A stretch of 64,000 nt of DNA from positions 6,977,501 through 7,041,500 of the forward strand of contig NC_133193.1 in assembly GCF_049306965.1 (NCBI RefSeq), in the 5' to 3' direction. Positions within the stretch are counted from its first letter, which is position 1. Every line of letters starts with the position of its first letter. Positions 23,328 to 42,236 of the stretch are shown in pieces. The notes under the pieces were generated by a model, which did no database searches, had not been told where the DNA came from, and saw nothing but the letters and a program-made list of their open reading frames with translations. This DNA is from Danio rerio. Lineage: Eukaryota > Chordata > Actinopteri > Cypriniformes > Danionidae. The position numbers were made by a program, and so were the translations under genes.

Positions 23328-23791
23328 TTTGTGTGTATATATATATATATTCAATTAACATAAATCAATAGTAAATATAACAAGAAAAAATATTCATGCT
23401 AAAACATTAAATGTTATAGAAAGCAAAAATTAAACTTTCTCAAGCATCAACATATTGTTACATCAATTTATATTTTTTTGATTGTATTTCTTGATAAGTA
23501 ATGCTTTAATTAATGATTTGCCAGGTGGAACCTTATAATTCCAAGAGAAAAACAACTTTATAAAAAATCAGAAGCTTCTATCTGCATTTGCTGTTTGTTT
23601 TATCCCAATTTGCGATTGTAAGAGAATTTGAATAATTTACATTTGGAGTACATTTAGTGTTTGTCATGTTAATGTATAAAAGAGAACTGTTATAGACATA
23701 TTGTTTGCTACATGGAATGCCAAAACTTTGAACCTCAATATCTCAAAATCATTCAGAACTCGGATAGAACCTTATAATTCTAGGGCGAAGA

Positions 23792-24046
23792 TATATCTAT
23801 ATCTATATCTATATATCTATCTATCTATCTATCTATCTATATCTATATCTATATATATATATCTATATCTATCTATATCTATATATCTATATCTATATAT
23901 ATCTATCTATATCTATATATATCTATATATATATATCTATATATATATCTATATCTTTATATATATATATATATATATATCTATATATATATATCTATAT
24001 CTTTATATATATATATATATATATATCTATATATATATATCTATAT

Positions 24047-24141
<95 letters not shown>
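23792..24141 (+). repeat. (ATCT)n / (AT)n microsatellite, ~350 bp
   Basis: The tract starts as ATCTATATCT units, passes through a repeated 'TATCTTTATATATA' phase (three copies, near 23955, 24000 and 24045) and ends in about 90 bp of pure AT. A 157-codon open frame across it encodes only Ile/Tyr/Ser/Leu strings and is not a gene. Confidence 0.95.
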
Positions 24142-24142
<1 letters not shown>

Positions 24143-24986
24143 CAAAAGCAAATCTTGCAAAGCAAATATTTTAATTTTCTATGAATTTATGCGATTTTTA
24201 AATATTTCTAGGTTTTCTGTATTTTCTGATGAAATGTGATACTTTATAATAAAACATTTTAACTATTAAAAAAATACATGTGTATTTAAAAAAATAGAAT
24301 GAATTATTAATGACCCAAAATGCAATAAAAAAATTTAAATACCAAGAAATACTTTATGAAAATTCATAGAAAATGTAAATATTTAGTTTGCAGGATATTA
24401 CTTTTGTGCTTTAGTTTTCATGTTAAAAACCTGCCTGTGAAAATGTAGATTATTAAAACAAAAAAAGTCACTCTAACAATTTGCACCGAATTTATTGAAC
24501 CATGTTTAAGTTTGATGCCGATGTCTCTTAATTTACTGAAAATTGGAAATTAGTCTGAAAGTTTGAAGTTAGTCTTGCTAAACAAACTATTAAAAACTGC
24601 ACATCGACACAGGTTTACCTTAACATTACTTTTAACTAGTTTCTGTAAGATGTCATTTGGTCTGGTATTGTTTCCTACTTTGCCCTGTGTTCTTTTATAA
24701 GCAGAAGACAATAACCTGCAAAAAAAATAAAAATAAAAATAAATAAAAATCACATCACAAAATTCTAAATCTTGACTTAATTTAGTATTTCTTTAATACA
24801 GAAATGGTTAACAGAAACTCACATATGTATTTAGACATTGAAAAGAAGGCAACAGGGTGAAAAATGATGACAATAATGCTTTGAATTCAAAGCATGTCAC
24901 GCCTATAAGATGGAAGAAAAAAATAAAGGTATCCAATCGCCAGAATGTAATGAACCGTCCATGCCAAACTGAGCAATGATATCGTC
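24142..24986 (-). other. nip7 3' flank / 3' UTR
   Basis: AT-rich sequence downstream of nip7 (minus strand). A TTTATT on the plus strand near 24490 gives AATAAA on the nip7 strand about 500 bases past the stop; this is a candidate polyadenylation signal only. I see no other feature. Confidence 0.35.
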
Positions 24987-27900
24987 TTATGTCAGAGTAT
25001 CTTCACTTCTGATATATTCTCCAATATCAGCCTGATGGAAAACCACAATAGCCATGGGGTCGACTTTCCTGCACTCCTGTGTTGTTCTCGCTGCAACTCC
25101 AAAACCCTGAAATCAGATGAAAACGGTAAAACAACAGCATACTTCTCCCAAACATTACCAGAGTTATAAGACTTTCAAAAAGAAGTGTAGGAATATCTTA
25201 CGAGTGGTACGTCAGCCATTGAATACACCAGCACTCCCTGGTACTTGTCTGTGTTTTCTGTGATTCTGCCCAGGCCGGACTTCATGATGTGGTTTCCGTA
25301 CAGGAATGATTGCTCCGATCCCGGCTTCACCCACACCTTAAACTACATCACATCACATTGTGTATTACTGATATGAAAACAGCCAGTTTGTTGCAAGTTG
25401 AAATGAAAGAGAAGTTTTGATTGTTGATAACTATTCCTTATTGTGATGTACAGTTTAGGTAAAACTGCTTCATGAGTGAATAAAAAGTAGGGCGAGACTT
25501 GATTGTCCAAATAGATGGAAACTAATTTGATGGTTGTGGTTTGCACGATACTGGAATTTTAAAAATATGTAAATTTCCTGCTGTTGAGCGCATTCTTAAA
25601 CAGGGCTGATTTGCCGTTGTGTTCACATGCTCAACAGAAATGACTGTGATTGGCCTCGAAGCTCAACAGATCACAGAATTCACTGCTGTTTACTGCGTGT
25701 AACAACAGATACAGGAACACTGATTTTTATTAAGTAAAACTGGCCTTAGACGTTTTTTTTTGTTTTTTTTTACTTATTTATATGACATGGACATCACAAT
25801 TACACTGGACAAGAGGGTTAGGCGATGTCAATAAATTTGGCATTGCAAGTTGTCTAATGTGAAACATCGCGATGGGCGATGGCATCATCATCTTGTAAAA
25901 AGCAGGGCCGAGGGGGTTGAGCTTGATAGAGTGCACGCGGAGCGAGGAGGGATCCGAGGGTGAGAAGGACGCGCAACTTATTTGAGGAGCGGGAGGGAGC
26001 CACACGATTATCACTCGTTTTGCGGGCATTATGAGTCCCGCAAATGCAAAGAGACTTCCGGAACTTCCAGAATCCCAACTTCCAGGAGACTTGGAATGTC
26101 TGAATATCACGTTTAACAACTATAGTGAGACGCGATTCAGTGCTACATCCTTCATAAACTGTCCGACATGCACTGCTCTCTGGAGCTCAGAGGAGCGCAT
26201 GACAGTGTGTGTGTGTGTGTGTCTGTGTGGTCACGTGATGTGCGTTTTCAGCGGATGGAGGGCTGTTCAGAAATGTTTTTATAGAAATGTCACATACCCT
26301 GCCGTAAGTTCAGGTGTAGTTCACTGTCAGAATGCAGTTGTTTTGCTTGATGATTACCCAGGCCTTGTATAACGTTAGCTACGTCTTTTTTCCTTGTCTT
26401 TGGCTAGGCAGAACCTCGGTTTTTAATGAGATTGAGATTAATTAGAATCATCAATGAAATTGTATATTTGGAGCTGGATGCTTCGCCATTTTGTTTTATC
26501 CAATATCCATTGGGATCCTATCGCAAATGGACCAGTCAGATGAACGCTGCTCACTTTAACGTTAATTTTGCCGAATCACTGTGCTTATCACTGGGTGACA
26601 AGCTGTTAGACTACGTTGAAAGCATTATGTAAATAATAATTATTCGATATAAATTATTTTTAAGACAACAACGAACTCTACCGTATCGGATGTCATTCCC
26701 TCGCTGTAAATGCTAGCGCTCCCTGTTTTTTTTTCTGCCACCTGCCTGTGCGCGCATCTTGAATGGTTACAAACATCGTAATTCATCTATATAGTAGGCC
26801 TATAGGTGTGTAATTTTCACTAAAGAAGATAAATTATACCAGAACTATGTTAATATATACAAAAAACGGTATCGGTCGATACTCAGAATTTTGGCATCGA
26901 GATGAGATCGGTTCCAAAAGAATGGTATCGGTGCATCCCTATTTGTGATTTTTATTCCTTTTTTTGCAAACTTTGAAAAGATTTGTTTCCTGTTAGGATG
27001 CTAAACCGGCTATGGTTACTGTAAAAAAATTTACATGATCAAAACTAAATATGTACCTTAGCATACGGTGCGAGGAAATCGAGAGCTGTGATGTGCAGGC
27101 GGAACTTTTGTGTCTTCGTGAACTTTCCGAAACACGTGCCAACTGATACCAGTTTATCTCTGGAGACATTTGTTGCCAACTTCAGGATTTTTTCACTAAA
27201 ATGGAAAACAAATAAATTACAGATTACTTATTCACATTTGCAACTTTCATACATTTTATCATCTGTAGCTCTTTTTACCATCGAGAGATGTAGCTAAAGA
27301 TGGACCTCTTTTATTGGTGGATTTTCAATACAGCATCATGGGTAATGTAGTTTTTTCCACACAAATTCCGCTACTATACACGACATTTCTGAAAATTATT
27401 TAGATTACTTTGAACAAATTGGATCAACAAAAGTTTATGAGATATATTAAAAACTCATTCCATTTGAAGAAAATTAATGGATTTTTTTTTACTTGCAGAA
27501 AAGTATTGTGCTCTATTCTGTTCACTTTGAGGTCAACTATATGTAAATGTACTGCTAAATACTGAATAAATTGAGACCTAAATATTAATTACTTGTATGG
27601 TCAAAATCCAATTAACTTTGTTTAAGATCTATCTCTCCGATTGGTGGATTTTCAATACAGCATCATGGGTAATCTAGTTTTTTCTACACAAATTCCGCTA
27701 CTACACATGACATTTCTGAAAATTATTTAGATTAATTTGAACAAATTGGATCAACAAAAGTTTATGAGAACTCATTCCATTTGAAGAAAATTAAAGTTTT
27801 TTTTTACTTGCAGAAAAGTATTGTGCTCTATTCTGTTCACTTTGAGGTCAACTATATGTAAATATGTAAATGTACTTCTAAATTGAGACCTAAATATTAA

Positions 27901-30900
27901 TTACTTGTTTAGTCAAAAGCCAATTAACTTGGTTAAAGATCTATCTCTCTGATTGGTGGATTTTCAATATGGCATTATGGGTAATGTAGGTTTTCTGCAT
28001 GAATTCAGCTATTACACATTGTTGTTCTGAAAATATTTCCATTAATTTGAACAATCAACATAGGCATATAAAATTAATTCCCTATGGAGAAAATGATTGT
28101 GTTTTGCTTTAATTGCAGAAAAGTGCCCTATTCTGTTCAACTATATGCAAGTGTACTTCCAAATACTGACTAAATTACTCTGGGACCTAAATATTAATTA
28201 CTCGTCTAGTTAAAAGCCAATTCACTACTTAAAGGAGCAGAACATTTCAACAGGAAAAGCTAGCTCACATTATACTTTATTTATTTTCTAAGATAACAGA
28301 CAATCTTACCTCATATAATATACTCGATCATTATGAAGTCTGAAACAGTAAGTCCCATCCGGCCGATCGATAAGAAGCTTGATGTTCTCCCCAATGCTGG
28401 ACACAATTCATTTATATACCATTAAATACCATTAATGTTGCAGTCATGTAAACATTTGCAGGTCTATTGCACAGCGCACATACACAATATTTATGTAAAT
28501 CACCCTTGAACTGCCTGCTCTACCAAATGTTTGACCATATTTTGACTGTTTTAAATATTGGCTGTTAAAATCATCTAAAGAATGACTGTTTTAAATAACA
28601 CACACACAGCATTGATGGCTTACAAAGAAATCAAACAAACATAATCCTGTTGCACTACTACACATGATTTTGGTTTTATTGTGAGAGAAAAAACAAGAAA
28701 ACATGTTCAAAGAGAATCTGAAATATTTGATGGCATACTTAAAAAAGATGATTTAGTATTCAAAAATGTTATATTTAGATTTTTTTTTTATAAATTGGTC
28801 TTACACTTCATATTTTCAGATTTTTTATAGTATATTTAATAATTCCGGTACTTTTACTATAATCTGACATATCAACCATTTGGTAATTTTAAAAAAATGT
28901 ATTGAGTGTGTTAACTAGCAACATTAGTAGGAGCTAAGAAATGCAATGGTGGGGCAGTTAAAGGGATAAGAATTATACTTATAGAAGAAGCAATTATACA
29001 AATAAGAGTTATAATAATACTAGTACAGTGCATGTCATGTATAATTGAGGTAAAGTTGGTTTTATATTTTCACATTCGTTCATTTTTGAACAGTGACACC
29101 TTGTGACATGCTCCCAATTAGGCCTGAGCAATTAATCGATATTAAATTGCAATTGCGATTTGAAACGTTGCGATTACCTAATCACAAGAGGCTGTGATAT
29201 GAAATATATATGAGCAATTCCGGCGTTATGGATGTGACATCTGCAGTAAAAACTCAAAACATAAATTCACATAGAAAGTATATGTTAACATTATATTGAA
29301 ACTTTTGTTTATATTTTCCAGAACAACTGACCACAGAGTAATGGGACCAGAAAATATCAATCTGTTAAGATGTTTTGTACTTTAAATGGCGAAAATAATC
29401 ATGCGTTATGGATGTGACAAAAAAAAGTCTTTGAGTTTACAGTATACAACGTGCTTTGTAGAAATTCTGTGAAATAAACTGCACAACCCAAAAGATACAA
29501 TAATAATCAAAAGGATAAGACTTGGTTCACTATAAATAAAATGATTGGTTTTGTTCTATTTAATATTTTCACATTTATGAGGAAAAAGTGTCGTTATGGA
29601 TGTGACGTCTCTCTGTTAGAGATGTGGCAGATGTGAAATTGCCACTTGTGTGACTTTGGTAAATCAAATAGAATTGTTTGAAAACATTCACAGGTGCATT
29701 TTTGAGTATTTTTAAAGTACTTTAAAATACTTGCTTACACAAAAAAACCAAGAAACGATTTTCGTATTTTAGTGAAAACTTCATTATTTTCATGAAAAGG
29801 TTGACATTTGCATGGAATTGCTCAAGTATTATATAAATTTCCCCTCAAAGAGTAAATGCGCAACTGCCGTCTGTGTGTGACAGTCTTACTAGCCAATTGA
29901 GTGAGCACACTTTCGTTCTTCCGCCCAATCAGAATTGCACAATCGAACTATGTGGAAAACCCACAAAAAAACAGGAAAGCGTGGACGAGTGGGATGACGG
30001 CGCCTGCTGCTTCAGAAGCATTAATAGACAAATTCACATCAAAGAAATACAGCATGTTGATAATATGGGAATATTTTGGTTTCATTTGTATGAGCTGCCA
30101 CAGAATTGTTGCCACAGCACGAACAAATACAACATCCCATTTAAGAATAAAGTTATGTTAAAACCAAGCACACCATTGTTTTCTTTGTGAAATTCCCAAT
30201 AAGTTTATTAAGGTGTATCCATATGAATGGCCCACCCTGTATTTTCAAATAATACATTTCTGAAATTATATTAGGTGGCGCAGTGGGTAGCGCTGTCACC
30301 ACAGCAAGAAGGTCACTGGTTCGAGCCTCGGCTAGGTCAGTTGGCGTTTCTGTGTGGAGTTTGCATGTTCTCCCAATGTTCGTGTGGGTTTCCTCAGGGT
30401 GCTCCGGTTTACCCTAGTACAAACACATGAGGTATAGGTGAATTGGATAGGATTAATTGCACATAGTGTATGTGTGTGTATTAGTGTGTATGGATGCTTC
30501 CCAGCAATGGGTTGCAGCGGTAAGGGCATCCACTGTGTAAAAAATATGCTGGATAAGTTGGTGGTTCATTCCGCTGTGACGACCCCTGATTAATAAAGGG
30601 ACTAAGCCGAAAAGAAAATTAATGAAATTATATTAAAAAGGAAGTCTGAAAGTGTGAATATAAAACCAACTTTAACACCATGTTACCTTAATCCATGTAA
30701 ATCACAAGTATAAACAGTGCACACAAAAATAAAAATTAAAGTTACCATGAAATTTTAAAAATAAAAATCCAAGAGTGACTAATATAACACAACTTAGAAG
30801 CATACAATAATTACTAAAACACGGATTAATTTAATAAACAAAACAATAACATTTCTTGAATCCACGTTGAATCAATTCATGTAAATCACAAGTGCAAACA

Positions 30901-31159
30901 GTGCAAAATAAAAATAAAATCCTACTGAATATTAAAAATAAAAACCCAGAAGAGACTAATATTACACCACTTATAATAATACACTGATTAATTTAATAAA
31001 CAAAACAGAACAACCGTTGAGCTTTGCAGCTTGACACATGGACATAATCTGGCTAATAGCGTTACATTCCTGCTATAAACAAGCGACATAGCGTGTCACT
31101 TACTATTTAGAGAGTTTCTCGAACATCGTTTTCGTCTCTTCGTCTGTTAACGGACGCAT
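24987..31159 (-). CDS. nip7: 60S ribosome biogenesis factor NIP7 (five exons)
   Basis: On the minus strand the exons are 31159-31104, 28396-28310, 27195-27057, 25342-25202 and 25106-24987. All introns are GT-AG and the product is 180 residues, the same length as vertebrate NIP7. It binds pre-ribosomal RNA in the nucleolus and is needed for 60S maturation and pre-rRNA processing. The N-terminal domain reads [19 protein letters not shown], then [19 protein letters not shown] and [20 protein letters not shown]. The C-terminal PUA domain (from about residue 95) reads [40 protein letters not shown] and [18 protein letters not shown]. Its start codon lies 163 bp from that of cog8 on the other strand, an arrangement also known for mammalian NIP7/COG8. 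Introns 2 and 1 carry a tandem triplication, a hAT fragment and a DANA SINE. Confidence 0.97.
25595..25765 (-). repeat. Interspersed repeat, inverted copy of 19040-19215
   Basis: Read on the minus strand it matches 19060-19215 closely (CAGTTTTACTTAATAAAA, CAGTGTTCCTGTATC, GGCCAATCACAGTCATTTCT). The family is not identified. Confidence 0.55.
25815..26942. mobile_element. Composite transposon-like stretch in nip7 intron 3
   Basis: The right edge GGTATCGGTGCATCCCTA is the complement of TAGGGATGCACCGATACC, a common hAT-type terminus in fish. Near 25815 a GCGATG-rich edge (CATCGCGATGGGCGATGGC) suggests another element's end. Between them is a GC-richer stretch with a 113-codon open frame at 26031 that has no recognisable domain. 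Boundaries on the left are uncertain. Confidence 0.4.
27313..28235. repeat. Tandem triplication, ~310-bp unit (nip7 intron 2)
   Basis: Three head-to-tail copies start at 27313, 27640 and 27952 with ATTGGTGGATTTTCAATA. Each runs through AAATTCCGCTACTA or a variant, TTACTTGCAGAAAAGTATTG, TATTCTGTTCACTTTGAGGT and AAATATTAATTACTTG. Copies 1 and 2 are nearly identical; copy 3 is more diverged and shorter. Confidence 0.9.
29123..30180 (+). mobile_element. hAT transposon fragment with BED zinc-finger coding start
   Basis: The left part shows a GGCCTGAGCAATTAATCGAT terminus followed by repeated GTTATGGATGTGAC words (29224, 29404, 29592). At 29960-30150 a frame reads [40 protein letters not shown] and TSHLRIKL, the N-terminal BED finger pattern (WEYFGF...C..C..IVAT...NTTSHLR) of hAT transposases and ZBED proteins. 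The catalytic part is absent, so it is a truncated copy. A near-identical segment lies inverted at 32560-33065. Confidence 0.7.
30274..30622 (+). mobile_element. DANA SINE, full length with 13-bp target duplication
   Basis: The head GGTGGCGCAGTGGGTAGCGC (A box), GGTTCGAGCCTCGGC (B box), TTCTGTGTGGAGTTTGCATG, and the tail ATTCCGCTGTGACGACCCC with TAATAAAGGGACTAAGCCGA are the standard DANA modules. Perfect 13-bp direct repeats TGAAATTATATTA flank it (30261-30273 and 30623-30635). It is a tRNA-derived SINE that marks danionin genomes. It lies in nip7 intron 1, antisense to that gene. Confidence 0.93.
30690..31010. repeat. Tandem duplication, ~182-bp unit (nip7 intron 1)
   Basis: CATGTAAATCACAAGT at 30696 recurs at 30878, followed in both by AAACAGTGCA, AAAAATAAAA, AGACTAATAT-like words and GATTAATTTAATAAACAAAA. 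Two diverged copies. Confidence 0.7.
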
Positions 31160-31322
31160 TATGAAAATTAATAACTATTTTATTTCCAGATGACCGTAGA
31201 TCTGAAAAAACACAACCGCTCTCGCAGTGTGTACGCCACGTGGGTTGGATCTGTCGCACGCCTGTGACGTCAACCTGTTTCAATAAAGTTTTCTGACGAC
31301 TTCCGTATCAACACTTCTAATC
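31160..31322. promoter_or_regulatory. Bidirectional nip7/cog8 promoter with E-box and CRE
   Basis: Only 163 bp separate the divergent start codons. The spacer holds a palindromic E-box CACGTG (31237-31242) and a full palindromic cAMP-response element TGACGTCA (31265-31272), and no TATA box at a useful distance. CACGTG is the MYC/MAX and USF site and TGACGTCA the CREB/ATF site by established knowledge. Symmetric sites suit a two-way promoter. Use in vivo is inferred. Confidence 0.75.
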
Positions 31323-39671
<8,349 letters not shown>

Positions 39672-39689
39672 GTCAACAACTTTGTTTTG

Positions 39690-41650
39690 TGAAGATTATT
39701 ATTAAATTAACCAAATAACCATGTGAAGACACTTATAAAAGGGTTTGGGGTGCTTTTTTTTAATGAAGACTTTATTTGGGAAAGGAAAAATGAATCTAAT
39801 AACCATGTTCAGACAATTAAAAAAGGTTTAGGATGCATTTTTATTGAAGACTTTATTTGGGGAAGGAAAAATGGTATGTAGCAAATCTGGGGCCATAAAA
39901 TAAACCATTTTTTTCCAAGTATTGAGCAAAAACAAATGAATAAATGCAAAGTGAATGTAAATTTTTGAGAAATAAAAATAAATTTTGCTCACAAAAATAA
40001 AGAACTGCAAAGGATAAATTGAGTTTGGAGAAATAAAAATGAAATTTGCAAACTAAAAAAAGAACTGCAAATAAAAATCAAGCAGTGCGTTTACGGCAGG
40101 CCCGGACCTGCCTCAATTTAAGCAACATCATCACCTGGAGACACAGTATCACCAAGGTGGTCTTACAGCCCAGTAGGTCCGGGCCTGCTGTAAATGGCCA
40201 AGTTCCCTTGACTCCGCCCCCTTGTCAAATCAGGACCACAAATTAAAATGCGCAGAAACATGATGCGCAAAGTGAAAACAGCATTGCAAATCCTTGAAGC
40301 AAATCAAAATGAGCACTGCAATTGACTGGACAGGTTTTGTAAAAGCAATGCTATAAAAAAGGGCAAATATTTTGTTTTTTTTTGCGCGGCTTGATTTTTA
40401 TGTGCAGTTCTTGTTTTGTTTGCAAAAATTTTATTTTATAAAGTAAAATTATTAGTTTTTTAAGTTTTCATTTTTATTACAGAATTTACTTGGTGACGGA
40501 AAAATAAATCAAATAACCATGTTCAGACACTTAAAGCAGAGTTTGATATGCATTTTTATTGCAGACTTTATTTGGGGAAGGAAAAATTGATAAAATAACC
40601 ATGTTCAGACACTTAAAGCAGAGTTTGTGATGCATTTTTGTTACAGACTTTATTTGGGGAAGGAAATGAATCTAGTAACCATGTTCAGACACTTAAAGCA
40701 GAGTTTGATATGCATTTTTATTGCAGACTTTATTTGGGGAAGGAAAAATTGATAAAATAACCATGTTCAGACACTTAAAGCAGAGTTTGATATGCATTTT
40801 TATTGAAGACTTTATTTGGGGAAGGAAAATGGTCAATCGAGAATAACGAGTCAATCTGGGGCCATAAAATAAAAGAATATTTTGCAAACAAAAAATAATG
40901 AAATGCAAATCTCCAAAAATCTGGAAATTAATTTTTGAGAAAAAAAATGTTGCTAACAAAAAATAAAGAACAGCAAAGGTCAAATCAAGCAGTGCATTTA
41001 CTGCCTCTGGAGACACCATATCACTGAGGTGGCCTTACAGCCGAGTAGGTCCGGGCCTGCTGTAAATGGCCAAGTTCCCTTGACTCCGCCCCCTTGTCAA
41101 ATCAGGACCACAAAGTAAAGTGCGCAGAAACGTGAAACGCAAAGTGAAAACAGCATTGCAAAGTCACGGTTGACGAAAAAGCTAATTGAAATGAGAAATG
41201 CAATTGACTGGACGGGTTTTGTAAAGACAATGTTATAAAAAATGTTTACCAAATATAGATCTTTTTTTTTGGTTTTTTGCAAATATTTTATTTATTTATT
41301 TTTTTTGCACTGCTTGGTTTTTTTTTTTGCATTTCTTAAATTTTATTTTTATTTTTTTGGAAATTTCATTTTTATTTTTCAAAACTTAAATTTTGCAGTT
41401 TTTTATTTTTGTTAGTAAAATTATTTATTTATTTATTTTTATTTGTGATTTTTGGAGATATGTATTTATTTATTTATTTGCACAATGCTTTATTTTTATT
41501 TTTTTTGCAAAACTTTCTTTTATTTTTTAAGTATATATGGCCCCAGACTGACACCATACAAATGTATCAAATAACCATGTTCAGACACTTAAAAAAGGGT
41601 TTGAGATACATTTTAAAGCAGACTTTATTTGGGGAATGTAATATATAATG
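39690..41650 (+). repeat. Tandem and segmental repeats between cog8 and nob1
   Basis: A unit of about 81 bp (AGACTTTATTTGGGGAAGG, then AATAACCATGTTCAGACACT) occurs at 39767, 39848, 40564, 40646, 40726, 40808 and 41624. A second, larger module recurs near 39885-40440 and 40850-41560: AATCTGGGGCCATAAAATAA, then GTCCGGGCCTGCTGTAAATG, GACTCCGCCCCCTTGTCAAA and GAAAACAGCATTGCAAA. The 81-bp unit begins inside the likely 3' UTR of cog8, so the array may have grown from the end of that gene. No coding content. Confidence 0.8.
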
Positions 41651-42236
41651 TAATGAAATTATGTTCATATTTAACATGTGAAGAAATATTTATTGAATTG
41701 ACCTTCAGAAGTCCCAGAAGGCATTTGAACACCACTGCATTAGTTAGTAAATCCCATTTTACTTTAAATAGCAATATAAACTCACATGCGACTAATTTAA
41801 CATCATTGTACAAAACTATAGAAGCTGGTGGATCATTTGTATGTATAAGCAGCTCTTCTAATGCAAACCAAAAGCCTTTTGGGGCATATAAATGCTCTTT
41901 TAGTGCTGTTTATAGTGTGTTGATGATCTTATGCACTGTTTGTGTTGCTTTTTACTTTTTTTGTTTCATGGGAGGAAAATGTTCAGTAAACCTGGATGAA
42001 AATACTAGGATTTTTGATATTCAATCTTACACTGAAGCGTGAACAGTTAGCACAAAAATAGAGTTTCCATATAATCGTAACTGGTATGAGGGCAGAATTT
42101 AGATTTTAGAAAATATTCTGTAATTAATTCACAATAGAGAGTTGAAGCGGATTATTCAGAACAATCACCATAAAACATTTTGGTTTAACGTTTCAGGCTT
42201 CCAGTCCAGATCCTGCAGGTAGTGTGAGATCAACAA
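41651..42236. other. cog8/nob1 convergent spacer
   Basis: Includes a 137-codon plus-strand frame (41629-42042) with no recognisable domain, composed of AT-rich sequence. Probably nob1 3' UTR on the minus strand plus spacer. No clear AATAAA could be tied to either gene. Confidence 0.35.

Noticed and set aside
23701-24174. 157-codon open frame
   Set aside because: Ile/Tyr/Ser repeats from an ATCT/AT microsatellite.
26031-26372. 113-codon frame in nip7 intron 3
   Set aside because: No recognisable domain, includes a Cys-Val stretch from (GT)n, and sits in transposon-like sequence without splice context.
29873-30190. Independent host gene with a BED-like finger
   Set aside because: The frame lies in a repeated hAT fragment with an inverted sister copy, lacks further exons and breaks after the finger.
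41629-42042. 137-codon frame between cog8 and nob1
   Set aside because: AT-rich, no motif, overlaps the last repeat unit; coding potential unsupported.
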